Shown in pieces: positions 24,801 through 37,035 of a stretch of 64,000 bases of DNA (the stretch's first letter is position 1; each line of letters opens with the position of its first letter). Location: assembly GCA_013396915.1 (NCBI GenBank), contig VWZL01003401.1:868958-932957 (forward strand). Reading direction: 5' to 3'. This DNA comes from Stercorarius parasiticus (taxonomy: Eukaryota; Chordata; Aves; Charadriiformes; Stercorariidae). The notes under the pieces are model-generated. The model saw nothing but the letters and a program-made list of their open reading frames with translations. It ran no database searches and had not been told where the DNA came from. The position numbers and the translations under genes are program-made.

Positions 24801-26758
24801 GTAAAACTAGGACTTTGGACTGTTGGCTGGAAAGGATCTTTGTACAATTTCAGGAGTGTAAAATGGTGAACGAAAAGGGGGACAGTGGACAATTTTATTC
24901 TGGTCTTCCCTGAGTAACCAGGACATTAGTCTTCTTGGAGGACATCTGAAAACCAAGAGATCTAAACTGGGAAATGGAAGAATGTTGACAGAGAGACATA
25001 GTCCCTAGGTGTATAAATATTTTTGTTTTTCATATACAATGGTAGAAAAAATTGTTGGAAAACTCAAAAGAAACTGAAGTAGAAGTATAGATAATGGAAC
25101 ACCACAGGACAAAAGGATGGAAAGCAAGAAGAAAGAACAAAAGCCGAAGTGACAATGATTAACTACTTTCCCTGAAGATCTAGATGTGTTTCTATTAGGA
25201 AATTAAGGTTTGAAAAACTACAAAAATAGTTATCTAAATTACGGTGAGCTTAGGCAAAGTAGAAGAGCCCATTTTAAGGGATGCAAAGGCAGATATTAAA
25301 AGAGTAAGAAAGGACAGCAAGAGTTATGTATGACTAGAATAGAGGTATTGAAGGAACATGATGGAGGAAAAAGAAAGAAACAGCTGTAGAGCCACTGACA
25401 TGAAAGAAAATAAGATGGGTCAACACAAGTTGAAAAAAGAACTGAAAAATAAATGTCACTCTTCCATGATGCTAAGATCAAGATCAGAAATAATTGAACA
25501 TTTCCCAAAACCTAAATGACCAGCTCGCTTCGGTTTTAAGTATGAACAACTAGGAATAAACAAACATGAAAACAAGATCAAGCACCGCCCCCTCAACAGG
25601 GGATAATCACAACTGAGAACTAAACACAGTTTAATATGCAGAACTTGCAAAGTTTTACTTTAAAAGGCTGAAAACTGAAAAGAAATTACACATTTTCTAG
25701 TAAGGATTCCCAGTAACTCTAGGAGGTCAGGGATAGCAAGCGAAGTATTATCTATACAACTACAGAACTCCCAAGTTCTATTTCAATTGTATTCAGCCTT
25801 TAGATGAATTTAAGTAAACAATAATTATGGAAATACAATAAATAAAAAACGTACTAATACACAGCATAGGTTTAACCCATGGTAAAACTTCAGATTGAGG
25901 TGTCTTTCTTTCATTTATGAACTGCTGTGTAACTGATGAATTACAATTTATTATTGCAATAACTAAAAACCAAATAATAACACGCCTTAAATAAATATTA
26001 CAGTAGGCTGCAATACAGAGTAAGTGATTACTGGATTAGTTTGTGTTTGAGAATATTAATTTTAATATTTATCAAATGTGACAAGGACAATTTCACTGCT
26101 TCCCAAACTTGATGTCAACACAGGAGGATCAGAACAAAGAAAAAAACTGAAACAAGTTAAATGCATCAATATTAAACGTGAGGTGATGCACCTTCTGTGA
26201 TGACTTGATCTTACTATTTCTGTTGCCACATAACCACAACCACTGCCTGTGAAGTGGCTAAACAAGCACCAAGAAAAAAACCAAACTACTCAGCTAATGA
26301 GAAAATACCTCATTTTACACATTTGCTGTCTAAATATTCATTTAGACAGAAAATTAGGGAGGGTTATATTAGACCTGTTCTAACCTAGTTTTCCGGAAGA
26401 AAGTACTGTACAGTACTGCAGTAGGAGTGCTGGAAGGTGAAAAAAGAGCATCTTCTCTGAAGGTTCTCTCAACATTGTATTATTCTTAAAGATGTTTGCT
26501 ACTAATAAAGGTAGCCATTATCCTTGTTCTAGAGGAACAGGGTATCCTTTATAGTCAAGATAATTAATGTAATTGCCAAAAGTCTACAGAACTACACTGG
26601 CTTCTTAGTGCTTGTTCTAATTTGAGGTACTGCTTTTACTCACACTTTCTGATCATTATAAAGTATAGTAAAGAATAAATTGCTTGATATGCCTTTTGAC
26701 AAATGGGTTCCAAACTGCTATACTCTCTGCAAAAATTCCACTACAGTGATTAAGGACC

Positions 26759-26789
26759 AAAAAAAAAAAAAGAAAAAAAAGAAAAAAAA
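26759..26789 (+). repeat. A-rich tract
   Basis: Three A runs are interrupted by single G residues over about 31 bases. No retrosequence can be recognised upstream of it, so I treat it as simple sequence rather than a retroposon tail. Confidence 0.8.
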
Positions 26790-29700
26790 TGAAGTTAACA
26801 TGCCTTGCAGTCTGAAGAGTTAACAGATAAGACTGTGAGTAGAAGCCACTCTTTCCTTTGGTTTAACAATGCCCATGACAAAAAGCCTTTAACTTTTATC
26901 CATCAGTTTTCTTCTGATGAACAGTTTAAGGAGGTGAAACTATTTAGCAATCCAGAAAGGTGAGCATTGTACAGCATTCATTAAGGAGGATAATATATAA
27001 GTAATTGAATGAAGGACCAGTTTGAAGACAAAAAGGGAAGTATGAGTTGGGATAATAACTGCTCCAAGTTTTTATTTTTTAGAGCACTTTAACAAACAAT
27101 AAAAGACTCAAATAAATAGCTTCATAAGCTAATTTAAATAAAGCGCAGTATCTAAACAGTTACCCACAGTCCAACAGTAACAGTCCAAAGTAATACTGAC
27201 ACAGTATTTTACAAAGACCATTTTCACTATCAGTGTTTTACCGTCACTATTCAACCTGTTCTACTTCTGACAATGTTCTTTACATCATGTTTTCAACAGT
27301 TGGTAATCAATGTACGTATTCAATCCACATATATATAAATACATTTTTTCATGGAAATATTTTTTTCTCAGCACAGTTAAAAGAGAGACTTAATTATATC
27401 CATGTTTCCTAAAGCAAAGGCATATAGACACTGTGGGTGGTTCTTGAAACCCTTCCCTCCCTCTTCTTGTGGTGGTCCCTAAGTATCTGGCAGCAGGAAC
27501 AGCTCACATATATGGCTATAAATGCTGAGTCTGAAAATCATATATTCTCTGCGTTCCCACGGCACAAAGCTCAGTTACGGATGTCACCATAGACAAGCAA
27601 TCACCACAATTACCATGAAGCTTCCAGTTGAATGAGAAGTCATTGGAAAAGAGAAAACCATAGAGGAAAAAGGAAAAAACCAAGTTCAACAGACGGAGAA
27701 AAACAGAAAGAAAGAGAAGCTCATATTGATTGCGTTGCGTTGACAAAAAGATGCAGCTAATGGCACCAATGCTTTAATTCACTAAAGAGAGAGGTTAGAA
27801 AATATTCCAGGAAAAATCTTTAAATTACTTTTTGAAAAGAAGAGTGAAAAAGGTTGAAAACAACTTTCTTCACCAATATCTATTATGTCTTTAAGCATAT
27901 CTGATGAGATACTTTCTTCCTTTGTTCAGAAAAATTAAGTAGATCTAAACTTTGATAACGCTGAATCAAGTCTGAAAATCCAGATGTAGAAAAGGTTGCC
28001 ATCATTTTCTAATATACCTTTGATAATGTATTCTATTTTGTTACAACATTATTTTAATGCCTTGACCAGAATAAATATAAATTGTAGATTAAGACAAAAC
28101 ATACAAGTTTACAAGAACAAAAATGAGAAGATACCAGAAAGGGTACAAAGAGGACAATTTTAAATATAATGAAATACAGTCTTTACCACAAGCTATTTTT
28201 CCTTCAGAAACTGTTTCATCAAGATTTTCCTGTAGAAAGAGACTATATTATCATCATTTTATAGATCACATACTGAAGTCAAAGAGATATTATGGCCAGA
28301 AGTATCCATTTTTTGGAGGGTGGGAGAGAAAAAGAGTAATGAGAGGCCTAGAACTTGACTTCAGAGAGTGCCTGGTGTTTGCACACTCAAAGTCCCAGAG
28401 CTCTCACAGATTCCAAGTACAGGCAAGCAAGCTCTTCACCAGAAGACTCACGGTGATCACTGGATTTTTCTGGAGCTGCTCTCTATAAAACGGGTGGTTT
28501 TCTAACACTCAGCTTGCCTAGTATCACATAAGAATGAATCCCCTAGGGGAGAAGAACTGAATTCAATTCCCAAAGGCAGTATTCAGCTGTCTAAATTACA
28601 CTACTTCCTGAAGTAGTTTCCCATCCATCATTTCAACAATGATTTTTCACTACACAGCCCTGACACTAAAATATGCCCAGCCTGTGCAGGAAGACAAAAG
28701 TCTCACAGAAAACAAAGGGAGATGAGAGGTGGAGAGCGATTATAAGCTGTATAATGATCAGTATGCATGTGTATGGAAATTAAGATTGTACAGGCAGTCT
28801 ACAATCCTGACAGACCCGCTAAATTTCAAGTATTCAAACAGATGCAACTTCTTTAGAAGAAAAACATTTATGTGTAGTTCCCCAGGTTTCCAAAAAAATG
28901 CTTGCAAATAAAATTCTCATATGCCCATAAAATGGACAGAAACACTCAGCTCTACAATCTCCTCTGCATTTTGAACTGATGGAGCATCTACTGACACGGG
29001 AAGCTTGGTAAATTCTCAGTGAAGCAAGATCAGAGAGAAAATTAGTGGACTGAGTGTGTTTCACGGAGAGTTCAGCAGCACAGGTGTGCTGAGGTTCTGC
29101 AGTTTCAGGAGTACAGTCCACTTGCTAGAAAAGGAAGAACTTCGTCCTTGGTATGGCTACTAACATTTCTATAGGCAAAACTCGAAAGTGGCACTGTACA
29201 GTCTGGTGAGTTAACAGGGTTGTTTTTTTTTTAACAGCTCAAAGTTGTATTAGAGAATGAACACTTAACATAGTGCACATTACATTTGAGTAGTGCATGA
29301 GATGCACAGATTAAGCCAAGCCAAGATTAAGCCAAGAGAATAATCAAAGTTCACTTACTGGCTAAGTTGAATCATCAGTGAACAGAGTATGATGAACCGA
29401 AGCAGTCAAGCCTAAACTAGTGCTGCCCTTCACACCTCTTAAGTGCACTGAACTTACCTGTGCATGTTCCTCAGCAGTAAGAATCACTGCTGTCATGAGC
29501 ATCCATCTTCTCAGGTCATTTTCTGTAAGTCAGATCCTTTATCTATCATCCCTCCATTTTGTCCCAGTTCTGCTTCTTCCTGGGCTATCCCCTAAGTCTT
29601 TTTTTCTTTCCATGTTGCCATGCTTAATTTTCTACTTTGTATTCCTCTCTGGGGTGCAATCTATTTGTACAGCAAACCCTGAACAAGTTTTCCCCAGCCC

Positions 29701-32138
29701 CTTATCTATCCCCAGATCCACCTGACCACCTATCCACCTGCATCATCTTGTTCTGCCAGTGCAAACTGCCCTTTTTAACTTTTGATTCAATTTGTGTCTC
29801 CAGACCATAGGAATGACCTCACCAGCAGGACTTCCACTCCCATTCTTTCACAGATGCCTTGCACAATCTCAGCATATGATCCACATGCAATATGCTTCTT
29901 TTCCTCCCTCATCCTTTTATCATCTCCTAACTCACTCACTCTGTCCAGGTGTTCACAGTTGTTATGTCAGTTTTTGGCTCTTGCCCCAACCTCTTTCATC
30001 CTGCCACATTGTTTACAGTCACTCCCCCCATCACATTTAATGACTCCCAGATCTGTCATTTTCTTCCAAATTACTTGTTCAGCCAGTCTGCCTCCCCCTC
30101 CACTGGCTCTATGTTTCAGTCTATCCCCATATCTCTTCAAGAGTTCACAATATTTTCTATATTTTGCTCAGACAGCTTTCCTTCTATTACCTACCAGAAG
30201 AGGAGGAGAATGCTCAGAATGGAAGAGGAGCAATTGAACAACGCAACAATACTAAGCTGCATTACAGAAATTCTACTGAATCCTAGATAGCTCACACCGA
30301 TGCGAAGGATCAAATTTATTAAACTCCAAGTTTGCAAGTTGCTCAGTAGAATCCTAAGGATCAAAACTAGGCCAATTTCAAGCAAATTTATACAGGAACA
30401 GACAAGTATATTCCAATAAAAGGAAAACCTTCCACCGAATTTCAAATCGCCCCTCCTAAGTGTAAGGATAGTACCTATTTTAGTTTATTTTCTTTCAAAT
30501 AATCACCATTTTTTGCCCCCATTGAGTAAACAGGATAGGGCTTTTTTCAGCCTTTGACAAAAATGAAGCAAGCAATTAGCATAGCACATTTCTATCCTGC
30601 TATTAAAGGTTGGTGCATGTGTCAACATCTGAAAAGAAGGTCTACTAATGGCAAGCATCAAGTCATTGGCACTCAGATGAAATTATATTACATTCACGCT
30701 TTTAATAAAGGCAGTAACTAGCACATTCCCCATCTGCAGCTTTAGCAAATCCACATAGAAGTTATCATGCATTATATCCTGGAATAACTTTTGCATAAAT
30801 GCTTTTTGAATTTCTTTCATTTAATTTGTGCTCTGGATTGCCTTCCAAGCCAAAATGCATCCTCCTCCTTACTCTCTTTTTTAAATTTACTTTGTACCAT
30901 TTCACTAGTGTCTGGAGGATCCTCACACTTAAGTACTTAAAGATGGTTAAAACTTGCTTGTGCTAACAGTCAAGTATCTATTTGTATCTTGCTTTATCTT
31001 TTGGACAGTTAGTTGAAAGCATTACCTAAAATTATGCTCTAAAATTTATAGTAGCTTTAGGAAAAATGGACGCATGGCAAGCAACATTCCATATTTTTCT
31101 TACCTTTTGTTATTTTTTGAAATTGTTCCCATGTGTTAAACAAGCATTAAACAGGGGTAAAAAAATACTTTGAGATTCCAGTCGATTTTTAAGATCACCA
31201 TACTTAAAGAAACCCATGACAACTGTTTGATTTTGAATTACACAACTTCTGTGTACAACAATATCTTATAGATTTTTACACTGTTTGCAAAATAGTGTTT
31301 TACTGTCAAAAGGTGCCGATACTACACCAGTAAATTCTATGCCGAGATCTTCTCTAGAATATCAGACGTTCTCAAAACAAATTGCCATTTATTGACTGAA
31401 AAGTTACTTCTTTACAGGTACTGGTAAGGCAACAGCAAGAACAAGACGAAAAACATTTCACATTAAATAATTCTGATCTTAATTTGCAGAGTACATAACT
31501 TTTACATTTATCCCACCTAAGAAGTATATCAGAGTTCCGATAGTTGTAATCTTTGAGGCTAAAATAACATCCAGAAATGCTTATTTTTCTGAATAAGTGC
31601 TGATCAGCAAATGCTACTGTATGAAATGATATAATGCTACATGAACTAATGGGTATCTTGTCACACAATACTACTTAGTAACCATACATAAAGTTTACAT
31701 ACTTTAACAATCTCTTTTCTGGTACACTTTTAGAGGTTGGGCTTCAACAGGGAAAAAAGCATTCTCAAAACATCTTCAATTTCTATCAACTTTGGAGTTT
31801 TACATATTAAAAGTTTATGCAATACAAAATTAAAGATAACTTAAAACTTCTATTGATGCTGCTTTAAGAATATTTTTTAAAAACGCAGAAAATAACATGT
31901 GATAACAGCATGATGGCAAAGGAGCACAAGAATTTTAAAATAAAACTTCCAGAGATTAATTTTTCAGGAGTGCCTAAGGACTCAATCTTACCCTTTCCGA
32001 ACACTGCAGGTGATGGGCACGTATAATCGGCACACTATAGGGCAGGAAGGAGTGAAATCTGAAACTCTGGTACTGAGACGTAGTTCTACCTCCAAAACCC
32101 CCATATTAAAAAAAAAATCAACAGAAAAAAATATCTTA

Positions 32139-32393
<255 letters not shown>

Positions 32394-35300
32394 CTAGCAT
32401 TTCCTTTTTTTTTTTCCCCCCTTGCATTCCATTCATATAATGAAATGCAGGGGAGTTTTTGTTTGTTAAGAATTGAAAGTAAGTTGACACTCCAGAAAAC
32501 TGTGAAGATAATTTATAAACAGTGTCATGGATAGAAAAGTGTTAAATCCTTTTTATTTTTTAATTTAAAAAACCCCCAACCTTCTGTTATAGGAATAGGA
32601 TCTGCTTGAACAAAACATTTCAATATATTCTAAATTTTAGTAAAATATGCAGTAAGCACAAACTTAGGAGCTCAATATACACCTGTATGTTTTGCTGAGT
32701 CAAAGCGAAATTGTAAAAAATATCCAATACCTCTGCAATAGTCTGTCTTCCTCATTTTAGAAACACATTAAGCACTTTCAGTGGCAAACAGGTACCCTTA
32801 TAGTTCAAGCCAGGTGAATTTTTTCTCAGATTTTGTGTTGAAAAATTCAAACTATTTCAGCAACAAGAAACAGAGTACAATTAAAAAAAAAGAAAAAAGT
32901 GTTGTGCTTTGACAGACAACCTAGAGTCCTCTGCCTACTTATGGAATTAGTCAGACGTAAAGAACATTTATGCCCCACTTCTGCTGCAAATATCCACAGG
33001 AATTCAGAATGATTTCAACTACGGGTCCTGTTAGATCTTGCACATCATCATAATTTCTTTTGGAGACAAAAAAAGCAAATCGACTAGCAGTAACTACTGC
33101 CAGTCACTGTCCACAACATAGGCAATAAAACTCCCAACGCTGCAGAAGAAGCAAAGTAGCTTGCACTTATTTAAGAACTGTGGTTGTGTTAAGGTCATCC
33201 CATTCTTTGGGTATGTGTATAAGCAACCCCAGGCTCAGCAAGCATCTGATATTGAAGGGACAGGAAAAGCGTTTTATTCCCTGACAACATGACCTCCAAA
33301 CTGGGACACCTGAGCCAGAAAACAGAAGTTAAAAACCTCATATTCAACCAACCCAAAAGTTTTAATCAAGCTCTAAATTGTTGCTGACAAGTTTCTGCTA
33401 GCAGCTAACTCCAGAAAGCAGCTGATGTGGCCCACATTCCAGGTGACTGGGCTCCAGTAAATTACACTTTCATCACATGCTATCTTAATTGGAAAAAGCA
33501 ATACAAACTACTGCCGCTTCCAAATTTAGTCTTCTACCCCTCAGAAAGTAGTTTCTGTCCTGCTACGGTAATTCAAGAATAGAAACAAGACAACACAACT
33601 CAACATCAAGTAGTATTTTATCTCCTGGTAGAGATTTTTTGGGGAAAAAACCAACCAAGTATTGTAAAAATTTTGAAAGGTAAAAATTAATTTTGAAAGG
33701 AAGTTACGATGCGGTCTCTGTTACTTACAATATGGTCTCTGTTACCTACCTACATGTAAAGCCACAAGCAGTAGATTAACCATGACAACTTAATTGTCAT
33801 TCACCTCTCTGAAACAGCAGGGCAAGGAATCTTTTCCTAAGAGTGGTACACTACCTCAAAGTAATTCCAGGGCAGTACAGTGCAGAACTGTTGACAGACA
33901 GCTACTTGTTACTTCTTGCCAACAGTCTCCAGAAATAGAAAAATAGTCTTTTCCCAGTTTTTCTTATGAAGACTGATCAGAAGGAGCTGACTAGCTGCTG
34001 TAGTCAATTCTCTATGTCCTCAGGGTAGCAGAATGTGGATACAAACCGTGCTAATGAAATGTCTGAACATTTGAAAAATGATGGGAGGCACGCAGCCCGC
34101 AGAATCCACCTCAGACAGATGCACACTTGAGAAGTGAACTCTGGCACATTATATTGAAGAAATGTACATCAAAACATTAAAAAAAAAGATGAAAACTCTA
34201 AAACATTGTTAAAGTCAAAACAATTTTCTACCATTTTGAGTTTATTTTTAAAAAATAAACTCAATTATTCACAGAAGTCTAATCACAGCTCCCAAGTGCT
34301 TACCATCTGGAGTAGCAGAAGTGGAAATAAACACCAGAAGGATGCAAGCAAAAGTGGTTCTCATCAATAGACATTTATGATAAGAATTTCCCAAGTGCAT
34401 TTTGCAGTTTCTCATTATTTAATAATCAATTACAATCCATTTTTCCCCTAGTTATCATAACTTAATGCCATATTACAGCAAGAGGGAAAAGCCAAAGCTA
34501 TATTTTCCAAAATCTCCCACACAGTTGCTGACTGCTGCAAAGCAATATCCTCAGTTGCTATCATGAAACATTATACAAAATTAATTCAATTTTATATTTT
34601 AAGTGTTGAGCAATACAGATATGGTAATGTAAATAAAAATCATTGGTCTCCATCGATGTTAAAATGATAAAAGTAACTTCATGTAATTTACACAAAGATT
34701 GTGATTCACAAATATAATTCTATGGGCAGAGTATTACCCCAACATGCTTACATTTCTCCCCCATCATGCAGTAGATGCTTTATGTCTTAAAAAAGTCAGA
34801 AGTGCCATCCTACAAACTAGAATGTTTACAGGACAACTTTTCAGAGTATCTTAGTCATGTAGCAGCATAAATCATTTTATAAAAATCATATTGCCACCCC
34901 TTTTGAAGTGTGGTAGCTAGTAATAAAAGCCCAACTTGACTGCAGCTTTCTACTCTAGTATTTACTACAATACCACATGAAGAAATAGCCAACGTAAGTG
35001 CTTACATAATGTTGTGTTTTGTACAATATTCGCTTAATCAATCATGCAAGACAGTACTATCTGCAATCTAACCCACAAAGACATCACTGCATAACTGTTA
35101 ACAAACAACGATTTGAAATATTCTACATCAGGTCTAAAGCATGCATTCGTACAGGATACATCATTTTTTCCTATTAAGATTTTCACAGCTTCAACAGAAG
35201 ATAGCGCTTTTAAGACAATTTTATTTTTCAGTCTAGCCCCAATGCAGCTGTGAGCTGTTCAAAAGACGCTGGATGCATTTGCAGGGTGCAACACGTGAGA

Positions 35301-35704
35301 GTCAATCAGTAATTGCTGATGACAGATCTACAAAGGAAAAGCCTCCAAGTATAAGAGAATATCAAGATGTGGCCCAAATTCCGTAGTGCATTTTACACTG
35401 GTCATGTCCACAATTTAGTATCAAATCATCAAATTTTGATGAAAGCAAATATTCACCTCTAAGTTAACACATTTGCTAGAAAGTTGGGCTTATTTATTGC
35501 AACTGAAGTTTCTTATTCTTCTGTATTACTACATAGCTCCACAAATCTTGCAGAACAAATTGAGACTTTACTCTTTTTAAAGAAAATTTAAACAATGACA
35601 GGGATAGGAACGTGACAGCGAAAAATTACACTACAGTGAGAAAAAAAATAGATTAAAATTTCCTATTCAGGTATACTGGCATTGAGAAGAGTTATAGGTG
35701 AGGA

Positions 35705-36905
35705 AAAGTGGACACTACATCAATGGACAAGGGAAGAGCTATGGATGTCATCATTGTGGACTTCTGTAAGGCTTTTGACACCCCCTCCCATAACATCCTT
35801 CTCTCTAAATTGGAGAGGTACGGATTTGATGGGTGGACTGTTCGGTGGGTAAGGAACTGGTTGGATGGTCACATCCAGAGGGTAGTGGGCAACGGTTCAA
35901 TGTCTGGATGGAAACTGGTGATGAGTGGTGTCCCTCAGGAGTCTGTATAGGGACCAGTCCTGTTCAATATCTTCATCAATGACATAGACAGTGGGATCGA
36001 GCGCACTCTCAGAAATTTCGCAGATGACACCAAGCTGTGTGGTGTGGCTGACATGCTGGAGGGAAGGGATGCCATCCAGAGGGATCTGGACAGGCTCAAG
36101 AAGTGAGCCCATCTGAACCTCATGAGGTTCAACAAGGCCAAGTGTGAGGTCCTGCACCTGGGTCAGGACAACCCACGGTATCAATACAGGCTGGGGGATG
36201 AAGGGATTGAGAGTAGCCCTGCTGAGAAGGACTTAAGAGTACTGGTGGATGAAAAGCTGGACATGAGCCGACAATGTGTGCTCGCAGCCCAGAAAGCCAA
36301 CCACACCCTGGGCTGCATCAAAAGAAGTATGGCCAGCAGGTTGAGGGAGGTGATTCTCCCTTTCTACTCTGCTCTTGTGAGACCCAACTTGGAGTACTAC
36401 ATCCAGCTCTGGAGCTTCCAACATAAGAAGGACATGGACCTGTTGGAGTGGGTCCAGAGGATGGCCACAAAAATGACCAGAGGGCTGGAGCACCTCTCCT
36501 ATAAGGACAGGTTGAGAGAGTTGAGGTTGTTTAACCTGGAGAAGAGGAGGCTCCAGGAAGACCTTATTGCTGCCTTTCAATACTTCAAGAGAGCTTATAA
36601 GAAAGATGGGGACAAACTTTTTAGCAGGCCCCTGCTACAATAGGAAAAGGGGTAATGGCTTTAAACTAAAAGAGGGAAGATTTATACTAGATATAAGGAA
36701 AAAGGTTTTTTTACAATGAGGGTGGTGAAACACTTGAACAGGTTGCCCAGAGAGGTGGAAGATGCCCCATTCCTGGAAACATTCAAAGTCGGGTTGAATG
36801 GGGCCCCGAGGAACTTGATCTAGTTGAAGATGTCCCTGCTCATTGCAGAGGGATTGGACTAGATGACCTTTAAAGGTCCCTTCCAACCCAAACCATTCTA
36901 CGAAA
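35705..36905 (+). mobile_element. CR1 LINE, 5'-truncated, plus strand, 3' end intact
   Basis: This is the best-preserved transposon in the window. It begins inside the CR1 reverse-transcriptase domain and runs through the end of ORF2 and the short 3' UTR. The UTR contains GGACTAGATGACCTTTAAAG and CTTCCAACCCAAACC. It ends with ATTCTACGA, a variant of the CR1 terminal octamer. Truncation at the 5' end fits target-primed reverse transcription. It is inserted antisense to ATG5 in intron 6. No clear target-site duplication is visible, as usual for CR1. Confidence 0.95.
35708..36820 (+). pseudogene. Decayed CR1 ORF2 reverse-transcriptase remnant
   Basis: One plus-strand frame runs from 35708 to 36643. 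It includes RT motif A (VDFCKAFDT), a GVPQ motif and the FADD catalytic box at 36017-36028. Further on come [22 protein letters not shown] and [22 protein letters not shown]. The frame is broken by TAG at 35948-35950, where CR1 normally has Leu, by TGA at 36104-36106, where CR1 normally has Trp, and by TAG at 36641-36643. A frame change occurs around the T run near 36706-36712, after which TMRVVKHLNRLPREVEDAP continues. The catalytic residues survive by chance of age, and the element cannot encode a working enzyme. Confidence 0.92.
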
Positions 36906-37011
36906 GCTTTAAGAGGCCCTTTAAGGTACCATAAAGTCTCACAGGATCAGACAAGCTATATAGTTATATATTGTGCTAGCAATTATAACTCTTTCTTCCC
37001 TATCATCCTGC

Positions 37012-37035
37012 AAAAAAAAAAAAAAANNAAAAAAA
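37012..37035 (+). repeat. A homopolymer with two ambiguous bases (37027-37028)
   Basis: About 24 bases of A include NN. It lies roughly 105 bases after the CR1 end and so is not the tail of that element, since CR1 has no poly(A). The run length is uncertain because of the ambiguous calls. Confidence 0.85.

Noticed and set aside
28123..28488. 121-codon plus-strand ORF in ATG5 intron 7
   Set aside because: It has no recognisable motif, lies in AT-rich intron DNA, and has no splice-site or promoter support. It is within the range of chance ORFs.
29782..30237. 151-codon ORF, the longest apart from the CR1 ORF
   Set aside because: Ser/Leu/Pro/Phe-rich composition follows from the C/T bias of the strand. 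Other frames are open as well, and no domain is visible.
35897..36580. Minus-strand ORFs of 95, 68 and 115 codons
   Set aside because: They are antisense shadows of the CR1 reverse-transcriptase frame on the plus strand.
37012..37035. A-run as the tail of a processed pseudogene
   Set aside because: No coding-like or mRNA-like sequence precedes it, and the CR1 about 105 bases upstream ends with its own non-poly(A) tail.
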